Origin: Leclercia sp. 29361
GTDB lineage: Bacteria; Pseudomonadota; Gammaproteobacteria; Enterobacterales; Enterobacteriaceae
DNA: 64,000 nucleotides
NCBI RefSeq assembly: GCF_011290365.1
Contig: NZ_CP049786.1
Location: 2,604,001-2,668,000 of the forward strand
Direction: 5' to 3'
Shown piece after piece: positions 25,314 to 32,860 of this stretch. The stretch's first letter is position 1, and each line of letters opens with the position of its first letter. The position numbers were made by a program, and so were the translations under genes. A model generated the notes under the pieces. The model was not told the DNA's origin, made no database searches, and saw only the letters and a program-made list of their open reading frames with translations.

Positions 25314-27249
25314 TTTCCATGTCCTCTTCACCATAATGGCCAAATCTTTTAAGAGCATCAGAACCGGATGCTGCTGAGAGGGTTGAGCTAAGCGAATTTT
25401 TTAGCAAATCCTCGATCGAAAGAAACTTTTTATTTCTGTCAAGCTCATTCTTAGGGATTTCACCTGAATAGTGGGCCATTTGTAAATTAAAGGATGCTAC
25501 TTTCTCGGCATGTTCAGTGAAGGACTTTCCATCGCTAAACCCTTTTTCATAAGCTAAGCCTAACAATTTATTATTTATATAGGGCATATATGATGTCAGA
25601 AGGTGATTTCCAACATTCGCAGGCATCCCTCTATTTGAATTCATGCCTTCGGGGAAAAATTCTTGAAGATCCTCCTTAGTAAGCGAAGCTTTAAAAGCCT
25701 TTTGATCTTGCCCGGATTGCTTAGCTTCCTGGAGTGCCAGCGACGGTACAAGATAGAGCTTAACTTTTTCAGGAAGTCTTGCCTGAATGGTCATACAATT
25801 TCTTGGGTAAGGAAGCTCAATACTACACTGCTGCCATTTTCTGCTTTGGGTTATTGTTAAAAATGCGACCGTATTACCATGGTGCCAAAAACAGTCACCC
25901 CACTCTACAATTTGCCAGGCAGTAAGTTCAGCGACAGACCATAAAAAACCAAGCGTTGCTCCCAAAGGCCCCCATAATTTATATAACTGATTATCCAGAT
26001 CAGCTTCAGGTGGAACTGATGGCACTGGGTCTTGATCGTTTACATGCCGATAGTGAGTAATACTTGATAATGCATCTACAGCATTTTTAGTGAACGTTCT
26101 TGGCATACCATAAGTATAAAGAAGCGGTTTGCTTTCCTTTAATCTTGCCGAGTGGATTAATGCCAACGCTCCTCCTAAGCTATGACCACAAATGAACAAA
26201 TCCCTACCTTCTATTTTATTGCTAAGTTCATTAAGCTGATTTTCAAACATTCTTTCAATTAAGGTATAGCCTGCCCAAAATCCCGTATGTACTTTCCCAG
26301 CAGGAACTAATGAAGTACATTCAGATTTGATATTACAACTATCGGACTCTACTGGCCTGAAAGAAGCATCAGTTATCCCATCAGTCAGACTGGCAGTCCC
26401 GCGCCATGCTATGACTATTTTATTGTTGTTGTAGAAATAATAAAGCTGCGTATCTCCTTCAGGATCATCAGCTTTGGTCGAATCAATATCTATTGGAAGA
26501 AAATATCTATTAGAATAGGGAACATCTACAACTAAAGCATTAATTGTCGATTTGCCGATTTTTCTGGATGGTATCGTCGACAGGTCCTGACATTTATTAA
26601 TAAAATACTTCGTAATGATATCTATATCATCATATGCTAAATCAGAGGCCAACCCTAAATTGATGGCATTGGCCATAGAGTAATCGTTCTGGTGATGGAG
26701 CACTAGCTCCCAGGCTCTGAACGGGCAAATTTCGATCACATGGCGTTTTTCAAGTTCATTTGTTCTGACCTTAACGCCCTTAAATGAACTACTGACTGGA
26801 AAATGAAATAAGGGTAACTCTTCCCCGTCTCTTAGCTCTAAACCAGGTTTTTCATGACATAATTCGCCCACAACAGCGTAGTGCCACACATAGCCTCTTC
26901 CCTCGGCTTTTGGGCGAACAATCGAGTCTTTTAGAGGGTCTCTACCCACGCCAAGAGAGCGCTTTTCCATTTCCTTTGTCAGTTGGTTACTGTCAAGTGT
27001 CAGTTTCAGCTCAAGACCATACGGCATATCAACTCTGATTAGCCCGTCAGCATCGCTCTGACCAGAATAAGTGAACCCCTCCACCGGCCCGGAAACAGGA
27101 TGAGCGCTTTCCACAGTCCATGGCATGTTCGCCACAGCATCGCCCTGCTCATCAACTAATTGAAATTCGACCCAATAAGGTTTTTGCTTTCCCGCAGTAG
27201 CTTTTGCCTCAGTATGTGTCACAGATGTCACTAATGAATTACCTGCCAT
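25306..27249 (-). CDS. T6SS lipase effector, class 3 lipase (Tle2-like), intact
   Basis: A 647-residue predicted phospholipase/lipase delivered by the T6SS. The alpha/beta-hydrolase core has the nucleophile elbow CGHSLGGALAL (serine near residue 357), the oxyanion-side strand IVIAWRGTASL about 55 residues earlier, an aspartate in NDQDPVPSVPP about 60 residues later and a histidine in WHHGNTVAFL: a full Ser-Asp-His set for a class 3 lipase. Length and class resemble Tle2 effectors such as TseL; that assignment is by recollection. The first ~100 residues (KPYWVEFQLVDEQGD, YSGQSDADGLIRVDMP) form a separate beta-rich region likely used for loading. No signal peptide, as expected. A coupled immunity gene follows. 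Confidence 0.86.
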   Translation of the reverse strand: MAGNSLVTSVTHTEAKATAGKQKPYWVEFQLVDEQGDAVANMPWTVESAHPVSGPVEGFTYSGQSDADGLIRVDMPYGLELKLTLDSNQLTKEMEKRSLGVGRDPLKDSIVRPKAEGRGYVWHYAVVGELCHEKPGLELRDGEELPLFHFPVSSSFKGVKVRTNELEKRHVIEICPFRAWELVLHHQNDYSMANAINLGLASDLAYDDIDIITKYFINKCQDLSTIPSRKIGKSTINALVVDVPYSNRYFLPIDIDSTKADDPEGDTQLYYFYNNNKIVIAWRGTASLTDGITDASFRPVESDSCNIKSECTSLVPAGKVHTGFWAGYTLIERMFENQLNELSNKIEGRDLFICGHSLGGALALIHSARLKESKPLLYTYGMPRTFTKNAVDALSSITHYRHVNDQDPVPSVPPEADLDNQLYKLWGPLGATLGFLWSVAELTAWQIVEWGDCFWHHGNTVAFLTITQSRKWQQCSIELPYPRNCMTIQARLPEKVKLYLVPSLALQEAKQSGQDQKAFKASLTKEDLQEFFPEGMNSNRGMPANVGNHLLTSYMPYINNKLLGLAYEKGFSDGKSFTEHAEKVASFNLQMAHYSGEIPKNELDRNKKFLSIEDLLKNSLSSTLSAASGSDALKRFGHYGEEDMENV

Positions 27250-27282
27250 AAATCTCCCTCTTTATTCAGGTTTGATAAAAAA

Positions 27283-27645
27283 TCACAAACTCTTATTTCT
27301 TGTAAGATAAAATGTTCCAACCTTAATTACATCTAATAAGAATACATCGACAATAAATATCGTTCCGACTTTGATTGACATAGTTTTGAACATCCATGGC
27401 AATATCGAAATAGAGGGAACTATGAAGAACAATCTGAATGGTGTTTGAAAATGAACTATCCAATTCACATACTTCCACTTTTTTAAAAAATAATAGCAGA
27501 CAAATACAATCGATATATTCAATAGTAATGAAAATGAAAAAAGGACTAGCGAATATGCCTTTTGCTGAGGATAAATACCGTAAAAAGGAAATATATCATC
27601 CATTAATGGAATTCGTCCCTTCAGAATTAAAAATACGCTCCTCAT
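27283..27645 (-). CDS. Small membrane protein of the lipase module (downstream copy, N-terminally altered)
   Basis: A predicted membrane protein of 105-120 residues. It has three or so hydrophobic segments (SLVLFSFSLLLNISIVFVCYYF, then PFRLFFIVPSISILPWMF, then the C-terminal VGTIFIVDVFLLDVI). It is a paralogue of the protein at 32429-32860: both carry PFRxxxIVPSISxxPW and LLNxSIV. The N-terminal ~30 residues of the upstream copy are missing or replaced, because this gene now starts inside the vgrG remnant (overlap of 50 bases). The starts at 27645 and 27603 (MDDIF) are both possible. Position between vgrG and lipase is the same in both modules, so a role with the lipase is likely, but none is known to me. 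Confidence 0.6.
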   Translation of the reverse strand: MRSVFLILKGRIPLMDDIFPFYGIYPQQKAYSLVLFSFSLLLNISIVFVCYYFLKKWKYVNWIVHFQTPFRLFFIVPSISILPWMFKTMSIKVGTIFIVDVFLLDVIKVGTFYLTRNKSL

Positions 27646-28100
27646 CTCCCATAGAAGTTAAGCGGTTGATTGCCATAATTGCACTATTCTTCAACCCGTG
27701 ATAATCATGATCAACAGTAACCCAATGCCCAGGTCCTTCATCCTTTTGCTCACGTGGAAACTCAATTTTTACATTACTAGGTGTCAATGAGTAAAACGGT
27801 GCAGTCTTCCCACCACTAAGCTTTATATAAGCACTACCGCAACTTGAAATCAGTTCCTTGCTGGCATTTACCTTCACGCTTCCCTGACCACTGGCGACAG
27901 TGATGTCCTGTAATGCTGAGACATTCATGGCGTCAGCTTGTGCCTGAATATCAACCTTCCCTGCCCCTGCATACATTTTCATTCCTACAGCCTGTACAAA
28001 CAAACTTACAGCCTCGCTTGCCGCTACTATGAATGATTGCCCGGTGCTGATATCCCTGTTTTTACCTGAATGAGGCCTCCCCGCTATCTTGCCGCATGAG
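27596..28100 (-). pseudogene. VgrG C-terminal remnant
   Basis: About 165 codons that align with the last third of the VgrG at 32857-35730. Shared runs include DISTGQSF, VAASEAVSLF, MKMYAGAGKVDIQAQADAMN, SALQDI, ASGQGSVKVNAS, FPREQKDEG and NRLTSMGD. The part between AYIKLSGG and KTAPFYS is lost: about 75 codons present in the full gene are absent, joined in frame. The N-terminal two-thirds (gp27/gp5-like spike body) is gone and the C-terminus ends early. It cannot form a spike. It shows that the downstream module once began with its own vgrG. Confidence 0.85.
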
Positions 28101-28384
28101 GTCCCCAATAACATTATCGCTTGGCTCTGTAACAACTGAGCCATCAAATCCACTGATTCTCTTTTTCATGCATTCATACGAGATGTATCTGACCTCAAGC
28201 GGAAACGGTTTAGTGTAATGAGAGGGATTGCGATTTCTATAGCTATAAATTTGGCATTTACAGGCGGCGAGAGTGCTCCATTGGTCACTCGACTGCACCC
28301 TCCTGCCATAAAAATCGCCAGAAGCAGCATCATTAATTTTATTCTGGTAAGCAAAATCACGTCTCTTCCAAAGAGAAAAAACAA
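28101..28384 (-). pseudogene. Immunity lipoprotein remnant, frameshifted and truncated
   Basis: The 5' part reads as a lipoprotein signal (LMMLLLAIFMAGGC at about 28333-28290) followed by NGALSPPVNAKFIAIEIA. Then the frame changes near 28235: in the neighbouring frame the text continues NPSHYTKPFPLEVRYISYECMKKRISGFDGSV, which matches the immunity gene at 28399-29190. Homology stops near 28100 where the vgrG remnant begins. So a fifth immunity gene was cut by the recombination that brought in the vgrG remnant. Confidence 0.8.
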
Positions 28385-28398
28385 AGTTGATTCGCAGA

Positions 28399-29190
28399 TT
28401 ATTTCCCACCAGAACCGTTGACTTTGTTAAAATCAGGTGCTGTGTTCTTTGATGAAATGACGCTCCCATCTGGATAGACAAAAGAGTACATGGCATCTTT
28501 CCCCTTCTTATTAGGGAATATCATCATTACTTTTTTACTTTCGTCTATAGAGGGATTGTAATTTATTAAAACATTTTCGTTAGGTTTATAGTCCAACTTC
28601 ACTTTCCAAAACGCCTCTTCCTTACCGAAAAGATATAATTTATCCCGCATAGTAGACTGAGGGCTATCATTCCATTTTTTTATAAAAGGATAGTATTTTG
28701 GAGTGTAATTAAAATCATTCCCCGCCACTGTATCAAATTGTCCATTCCGCGCAGCATCAGCATCAAAAGCAATAGTTACACCAACCGCAGTCCCAGGTAC
28801 TAAATCATTCCCAAGATGTGTAGCATCTATATATTCAATACCCACATTGATTGCGCTTAAGCTCCATACACACTCCCCCCCGCCAGTCATAGCGACTGTA
28901 CCTTTCCATTTATCACCATTCTGCTGTTGCAAAGGTACTTTAATAATGTTATAGCTTGATTCCGCATCCACAGAACCATCAAATCCGTTCACTCTTTTTT
29001 TCTGGCACTCACGTGAAATATATCTAACTTCAAGAGGAAATGGTCTTGTGTATTTTGAAGGATTACTAACCTCAACAGTTACCCATTTGGTATCCGCTGG
29101 AGGGGAAATTGCATTGCTTGTGGCATGACTACAACCTCCGACTATAAAAAAGACAAGCGGTAAAAAAATGAATTTATTTTTATTACGCAT
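28399..29190 (-). CDS. Lipase-immunity lipoprotein of the upstream module
   Basis: A 263-residue lipoprotein with signal peptide MRNKNKFIFLPLVFFIVGGC (lipobox VGGC). It shares with the other immunity copies the blocks SPPAD, NPSKYTRPFPLEVRYIS, TGGGECVWSLSAINVGIEYIDATHLG and VPGTAVGVTIAFD, but is clearly more distant. The start at 29190 overlaps the stop of the broken lipase gene by 8 bases, the same spacing as in the intact pair, so it was the cognate immunity gene of that lipase. It remains open although its effector is destroyed, making it an orphan immunity gene. Confidence 0.84.
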   Translation of the reverse strand: MRNKNKFIFLPLVFFIVGGCSHATSNAISPPADTKWVTVEVSNPSKYTRPFPLEVRYISRECQKKRVNGFDGSVDAESSYNIIKVPLQQQNGDKWKGTVAMTGGGECVWSLSAINVGIEYIDATHLGNDLVPGTAVGVTIAFDADAARNGQFDTVAGNDFNYTPKYYPFIKKWNDSPQSTMRDKLYLFGKEEAFWKVKLDYKPNENVLINYNPSIDESKKVMMIFPNKKGKDAMYSFVYPDGSVISSKNTAPDFNKVNGSGGK

Positions 29191-30497
29191 TTTCAATCAC
29201 CTCATCACCATAAATGGCAAATCGAACTAGCGCATCATTCCCATAAGATTCAGAGAGAGTGGGTGATAGTGATGCTTTCAATAACCCTTCTATATCAAGG
29301 AATATCTCATTTCTTTCATATTCCTTTTCAGGGATTTCATCTTTATGTACCAACATTTGCTCTTTAAAACGATCTACATTATATAGATGCTCAGTAAAAT
29401 TCCGCTTTTCAACCAATCCTTCGTTATCTATTAGTTCCAATAATTTATTATTCATGTAAGGCATATACGAAGTCATGAAATGATCGCCAAACGTTAAATC
29501 TACTCCACGGTCGGGGTTTTGTCCGTCAGGAAAAATCTCTTCCAACTTGCTAGCCGTTAGGGACTTTCTGAACTCCTTTTGTTTACGGCCTGCAGTTTGC
29601 ATCTCTTGGTCTGAAAAAGAAGGAACAAGATATAATTTAGCTTTTATCGGAAGAAGCCTTTTTAAATTTATGCAACCAGCCGGTACGGGCAAACTTGTTT
29701 TACATTCTTGCCACTCACGACTTTGTGTCGCAGTCAGAAATACAACTGGATTACCATGGTGCCAGAAGCAATCCCCCCAAGACATAGCTTGATAAGCCAG
29801 AAGTTCTCCTACAGACCACAACATCCCTAAAGTTTTCCCAAGTGGTCCCCAGAGGTTATATAATGCATTATCTAGACTCACTTCGGGTGGAACTGCTGGA
29901 ACGGGATCATTATCATTTACATGACGGAAATGGGTGATTTCTGATAACTGCTGTACTGCCGCCTTGGTAAAGGTACGGGGCATACCATATGTATAGAGCA
30001 AAGGTTTTTCGGACTTTAGCGCAGCAGAGTAAATTAATGCAAGCGCTCCACCCAAACTATGGCCGCATACAAATAAATTTCGTGCTCTAATCAAAGTTAA
30101 GAGCTCATCAAACTCAGAAGAAAAAGCCGTTCAGATCTACTATATCCACTTAGGAATCCATCATGCACTTTTCCAGCAGGACTCAAGTTTGTGCACATAG
30201 TTTTATTTACATCACATACCTCAGTGCTAACAGGACTAAATGCCAGATCCGTTCCGACATCGTACAAGCCTGCAGTCCCTCTCCATGCGACAATGACTTT
30301 ATCTGTATTGTAAACATAATACAATTGAGTATCACCCTCTGGTTTTGCTGAATTCCCCCCTTCAGAGGTGCTGCCACTTTTATTATCAGTCTTCGACGTG
30401 TCTCTAGAGGTATCCATGAAAACAGGAGGATTATATCGCTCGCTAAATGGTACATCCTGCACTAGTGTATTGTAACTAAAACCGCCTTTATGGAGCT

Positions 30498-30501
30498 GAG
30501 G
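30498..30501 (+). repeat. 4-bp target duplication, left side
   Basis: GAGG directly before the left IS end; the same GAGG follows the right end at 31723-31726. A 4-bp duplication suits one branch of IS3-family elements (IS407-type). Confidence 0.8.
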
Positions 30502-30572
30502 TGACCTGCTCCCCGTTGATTAATACACCGCGATGTTAGTAATGTCTTCATAAGCCACATGAGGACATCCCC

Positions 30573-30836
30573 ATGAAGAAGCGTTTTTCCGACGAACAGA
30601 TCATCAGTATTCTCCGCGAGGCTGAAGCCGGAGTTTCTGCCCGTGAACTCTGCCGTAAGCACGCCATTTCCGACGCCACGTTTTATACCTGGCGTAAGAA
30701 GTATGGCGGCATGGAGGTGCCTGAGGTTAAGCGCCTGAAGTCGCTTGAGGAAGAGAACGCCAGACTCAAGAAGCTGCTCGCCGAGGCCATGCTGGATAAG
30801 GAGGCGCTTCAGGTGGCTCTTGGGCGAAAGTACTGA
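30573..30836 (+). CDS. IS3-family transposase OrfA
   Basis: An 87-residue protein with a helix-turn-helix ([40 protein letters not shown]) for binding the IS ends, followed by a leucine-zipper-like helix ([27 protein letters not shown]) used for oligomerisation. This is the standard OrfA layout. The gene overlaps orfB near the motif GCGAAAGTACTGA; made alone, OrfA usually inhibits transposition. Confidence 0.93.
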   Translation: MKKRFSDEQIISILREAEAGVSARELCRKHAISDATFYTWRKKYGGMEVPEVKRLKSLEEENARLKKLLAEAMLDKEALQVALGRKY

Positions 30837-30859
30837 CGACAGACCAGAAGCGCGAAGTC

Positions 30860-31693
30860 GTGGTGTTGATGTGTGATGCGACCGGTCTGTCGCAACGTCG
30901 TGCCTGCAGACTCACAGGTTTGTCCCTGTCGACCTGCCGCTATGACGCTCAGCGTCCGGCGGCTGATGCCCATTTATCAGGGCGCATTACTGAACTGGCA
31001 CTGGAGCGCAGGCGTTTTGGCTACCGCCGCATATGGCAGTTACTGCGCCGTGAAGGGCTTCTGGTTAATCACAAGCGCGTGTACCGCCTTTATCATCTGA
31101 ACGGGCTGGGCGTTAAACGCAGACGTCGTCGTAAAGGGCTGGCAACAGAACGTCTGCCGCTGCTCCGCCCGGAGGCGCCCAACCTGACCTGGTCGATGGA
31201 TTTCGTCATGGATGCGCTGGCTACTGGTCGCAGGATCAAGTGCCTTACCTGCGTCGATGACTTCACAAAGGAATGCCTGACGGTCACTGTTGCCTTCGGG
31301 ATTTCAGGCGTGCAGGTCACGCGTATTCTGGACAGCATTGCGCTGTTTCGCGGCTATCCGGCTACGATAAGAACCGATCAGGGCCCGGAGTTTACCTGCC
31401 GCGCGCTCGATCAGTGGGCCTTTGAGCATGGAGTGGAGCTGCGACTTATCCAGCCCGGCAAGCCGACGCAGAACGGATTTATTGAGAGTTTTAACGGACG
31501 CTTTCGCGATGAATGCCTGAATGAACACTGGTTCAGCGACGTCAATCATGCCAGGAAAACCATCAGCGAATGGCGTCAGGATTATAACGAATGTCGCCCG
31601 CACTCCACGCTGAATTATCAGACGCCGTCTGAATTTGCAGCGAGCTGGAGAAAGGGTAATTCTGAGAGTGAAGGATCCGACATTACTAACTGA
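30860..31693 (+). CDS. IS3-family transposase OrfB (DDE integrase)
   Basis: A 277-residue integrase-like protein. The three catalytic acidic residues are in place: D in [11 protein letters not shown] in IRTDQGPEF and E in [18 protein letters not shown], with the DDE spacing of the rve domain. An HTH_21 region ([16 protein letters not shown]) comes before them. The open frame continues upstream without a stop to about 30830 ([12 protein letters not shown]), so the active OrfAB protein is made by -1 frameshifting near the AAAG at 30827-30830; the GTG at 30860 is only the first start codon inside the frame. Confidence 0.92.
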   Translation: MVLMCDATGLSQRRACRLTGLSLSTCRYDAQRPAADAHLSGRITELALERRRFGYRRIWQLLRREGLLVNHKRVYRLYHLNGLGVKRRRRRKGLATERLPLLRPEAPNLTWSMDFVMDALATGRRIKCLTCVDDFTKECLTVTVAFGISGVQVTRILDSIALFRGYPATIRTDQGPEFTCRALDQWAFEHGVELRLIQPGKPTQNGFIESFNGRFRDECLNEHWFSDVNHARKTISEWRQDYNECRPHSTLNYQTPSEFAASWRKGNSESEGSDITN

Positions 31694-31722
31694 GCCTTGT
31701 ATCTAATCCTGGGGGCAGGTCA

Positions 31723-31726
31723 GAGG
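31723..31726 (+). repeat. 4-bp target duplication, right side
   Basis: GAGG directly after the right IS end, matching 30498-30501. Removing the IS and one copy rejoins the lipase coding sequence. Confidence 0.8.
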
Positions 31727-32428
31727 TAAACGCGATAAATCTTGGCACTGGTTTATATAAAATCGTGTTATTGATTCCGGCCGGAGTGCTTTATCATCGG
31801 CATAAGCCAGAGAGGCACTTGCTCCGAGGTTGATGGCATTTGCCATTGAATATTCATTCTGGTGATGCAATAACAACTCCCATGCTCTAAAAGGGCAAAT
31901 TTCAATAATATGCCGCTTTTCAAGTTCATTTGTCCGGACGGTAAGCCCTTTGAAAGACTTGTTAGGTGGAAAATGGAAGGATGGTAAGGTTTCGCCTTTA
32001 TGTAATTCGATATTAGGATAACCTGTACTAAGTTCACCGACTACGGCGTAATGCCAGATATGACCGGCATCTACTGCAGGCTGTCTAACTAAAGAATCGG
32101 TTTCTGCATCTCTACTTGGGCGAAGCGCTCTCTTCTCCATTTCATTTACTAAAGCAGTCGATTCTAATTTCAGAACCAATTCTAGTCCATGGGGCATATC
32201 AACTCGAATAAGTCCATCTGAGTCACTTTGACCTGTATACGTAAAGTTATCGACTGGTCCGGAAACAGGATGCGAACTTTCAACAGTCCATGGCATATTC
32301 GCCACGGGGTCACCCTGCTCATCAACCAATTGAAATTCGACCCAATACGGTTTCTGCTTTCCAGACACCGCAACAGCGTTACTATGAGTAATAGAGGTGA
32401 TCAAAAAATTATTGGACATGAGCCCCCC

Positions 32429-32860
32429 TTACTTTTTTATGTTCTTGGTTAACATAAAAGATAAAAATTTAGTGGATTCAGAGAATACAAGCAAAATAAT
32501 AATAAACACTATGCTATTAACATGGAACTGTTTCAATAGCCAAGGAATAACGGAAATAGATGGGACAATCAACAGCACTCTAAATGGTATTTGCAAAAAC
32601 ACTAAAAAACGTATTTTACTCCAACTTATTATAAGAAGAATAGCAGACACCACTATAGACATGTTTAACATCATTGATAAAACAAACATTAATAAAATCC
32701 AACCCCCACCTCCATACTCTGAGTAAAGCTGATTGAAATTTACAATATCATCAGCAAAAGGAATAAGCCCTTGTTCTATGTTTAACCAAATAAAACGGAT
32801 GACATAAAAAGCATCCATCCCCCCCCAGAATAAACAGACTTTACTGAAGTTTAGTTTCAC
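32429..32860 (-). CDS. Small membrane protein of the lipase module (upstream, full copy)
   Basis: A 143-residue predicted inner-membrane protein with hydrophobic segments around residues 8-28, 52-78, 88-105 and 112-132, and a few charged residues between. It starts inside the last codons of vgrG (overlap of 4 bases, ATGA type) and ends 10 bases before the lipase start, so vgrG, this gene and the lipase form one coupled unit. A paralogue occupies the same place in the second module. No known family comes to mind. It could be a second immunity factor, an adaptor or a membrane helper; location alone cannot decide. Confidence 0.72.
   Translation of the reverse strand: MKLNFSKVCLFWGGMDAFYVIRFIWLNIEQGLIPFADDIVNFNQLYSEYGGGGWILLMFVLSMMLNMSIVVSAILLIISWSKIRFLVFLQIPFRVLLIVPSISVIPWLLKQFHVNSIVFIIILLVFSESTKFLSFMLTKNIKK

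Larger units (their letters stand above)
30502..31722 (+). mobile_element. IS3-family insertion sequence (1221 bp)
   Basis: Complete element, inserted in the lipase gene on the opposite strand. Left end begins TGACCTGCTCCCC and the right end read inward begins TGACCTGCCCCCA: imperfect terminal inverted repeats with the 5' TG of the family. GAGG is duplicated on both sides. It carries two overlapping genes, orfA and orfB, with a -1 frameshift between them. OrfA resembles ISEhe3-type elements as I recall them; the exact name needs a database. Clean ends and intact genes suggest recent insertion. Confidence 0.93.
29183..32419 (-). pseudogene. T6SS lipase effector, broken by an IS element and a frameshift
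   Basis: Second class 3 lipase, paralogous to 25306-27249 along its whole length. Three open pieces remain. 32419 to ~31727 is the N-terminal region (KPYWVEFQLVDEQGDPVANMPW to FYINQCQDLSRLP). After the IS (30502-31722), 30497 to ~30126 holds DVPFSERYNPP, a Ser/Gly/Asp-rich insert and IVAWRGTAGL. Then 30094 to 29183 has CGHSLGGALAL, NDNDPVPAVPP and WHHGNPVVF. The last two pieces differ in frame. Adding one A to the A5 run at 30121-30125 (T on the coding strand) restores a continuous SERLFSSEFDELL. So there are two independent lesions. Not functional. Confidence 0.88.

Noticed and set aside
23712..25358. Near-identical immunity genes considered as a CRISPR-like or minisatellite array
   Set aside because: The repeats are whole coding genes with signal peptides and ribosome binding sites; no short repeat-spacer pattern is present anywhere in the window.
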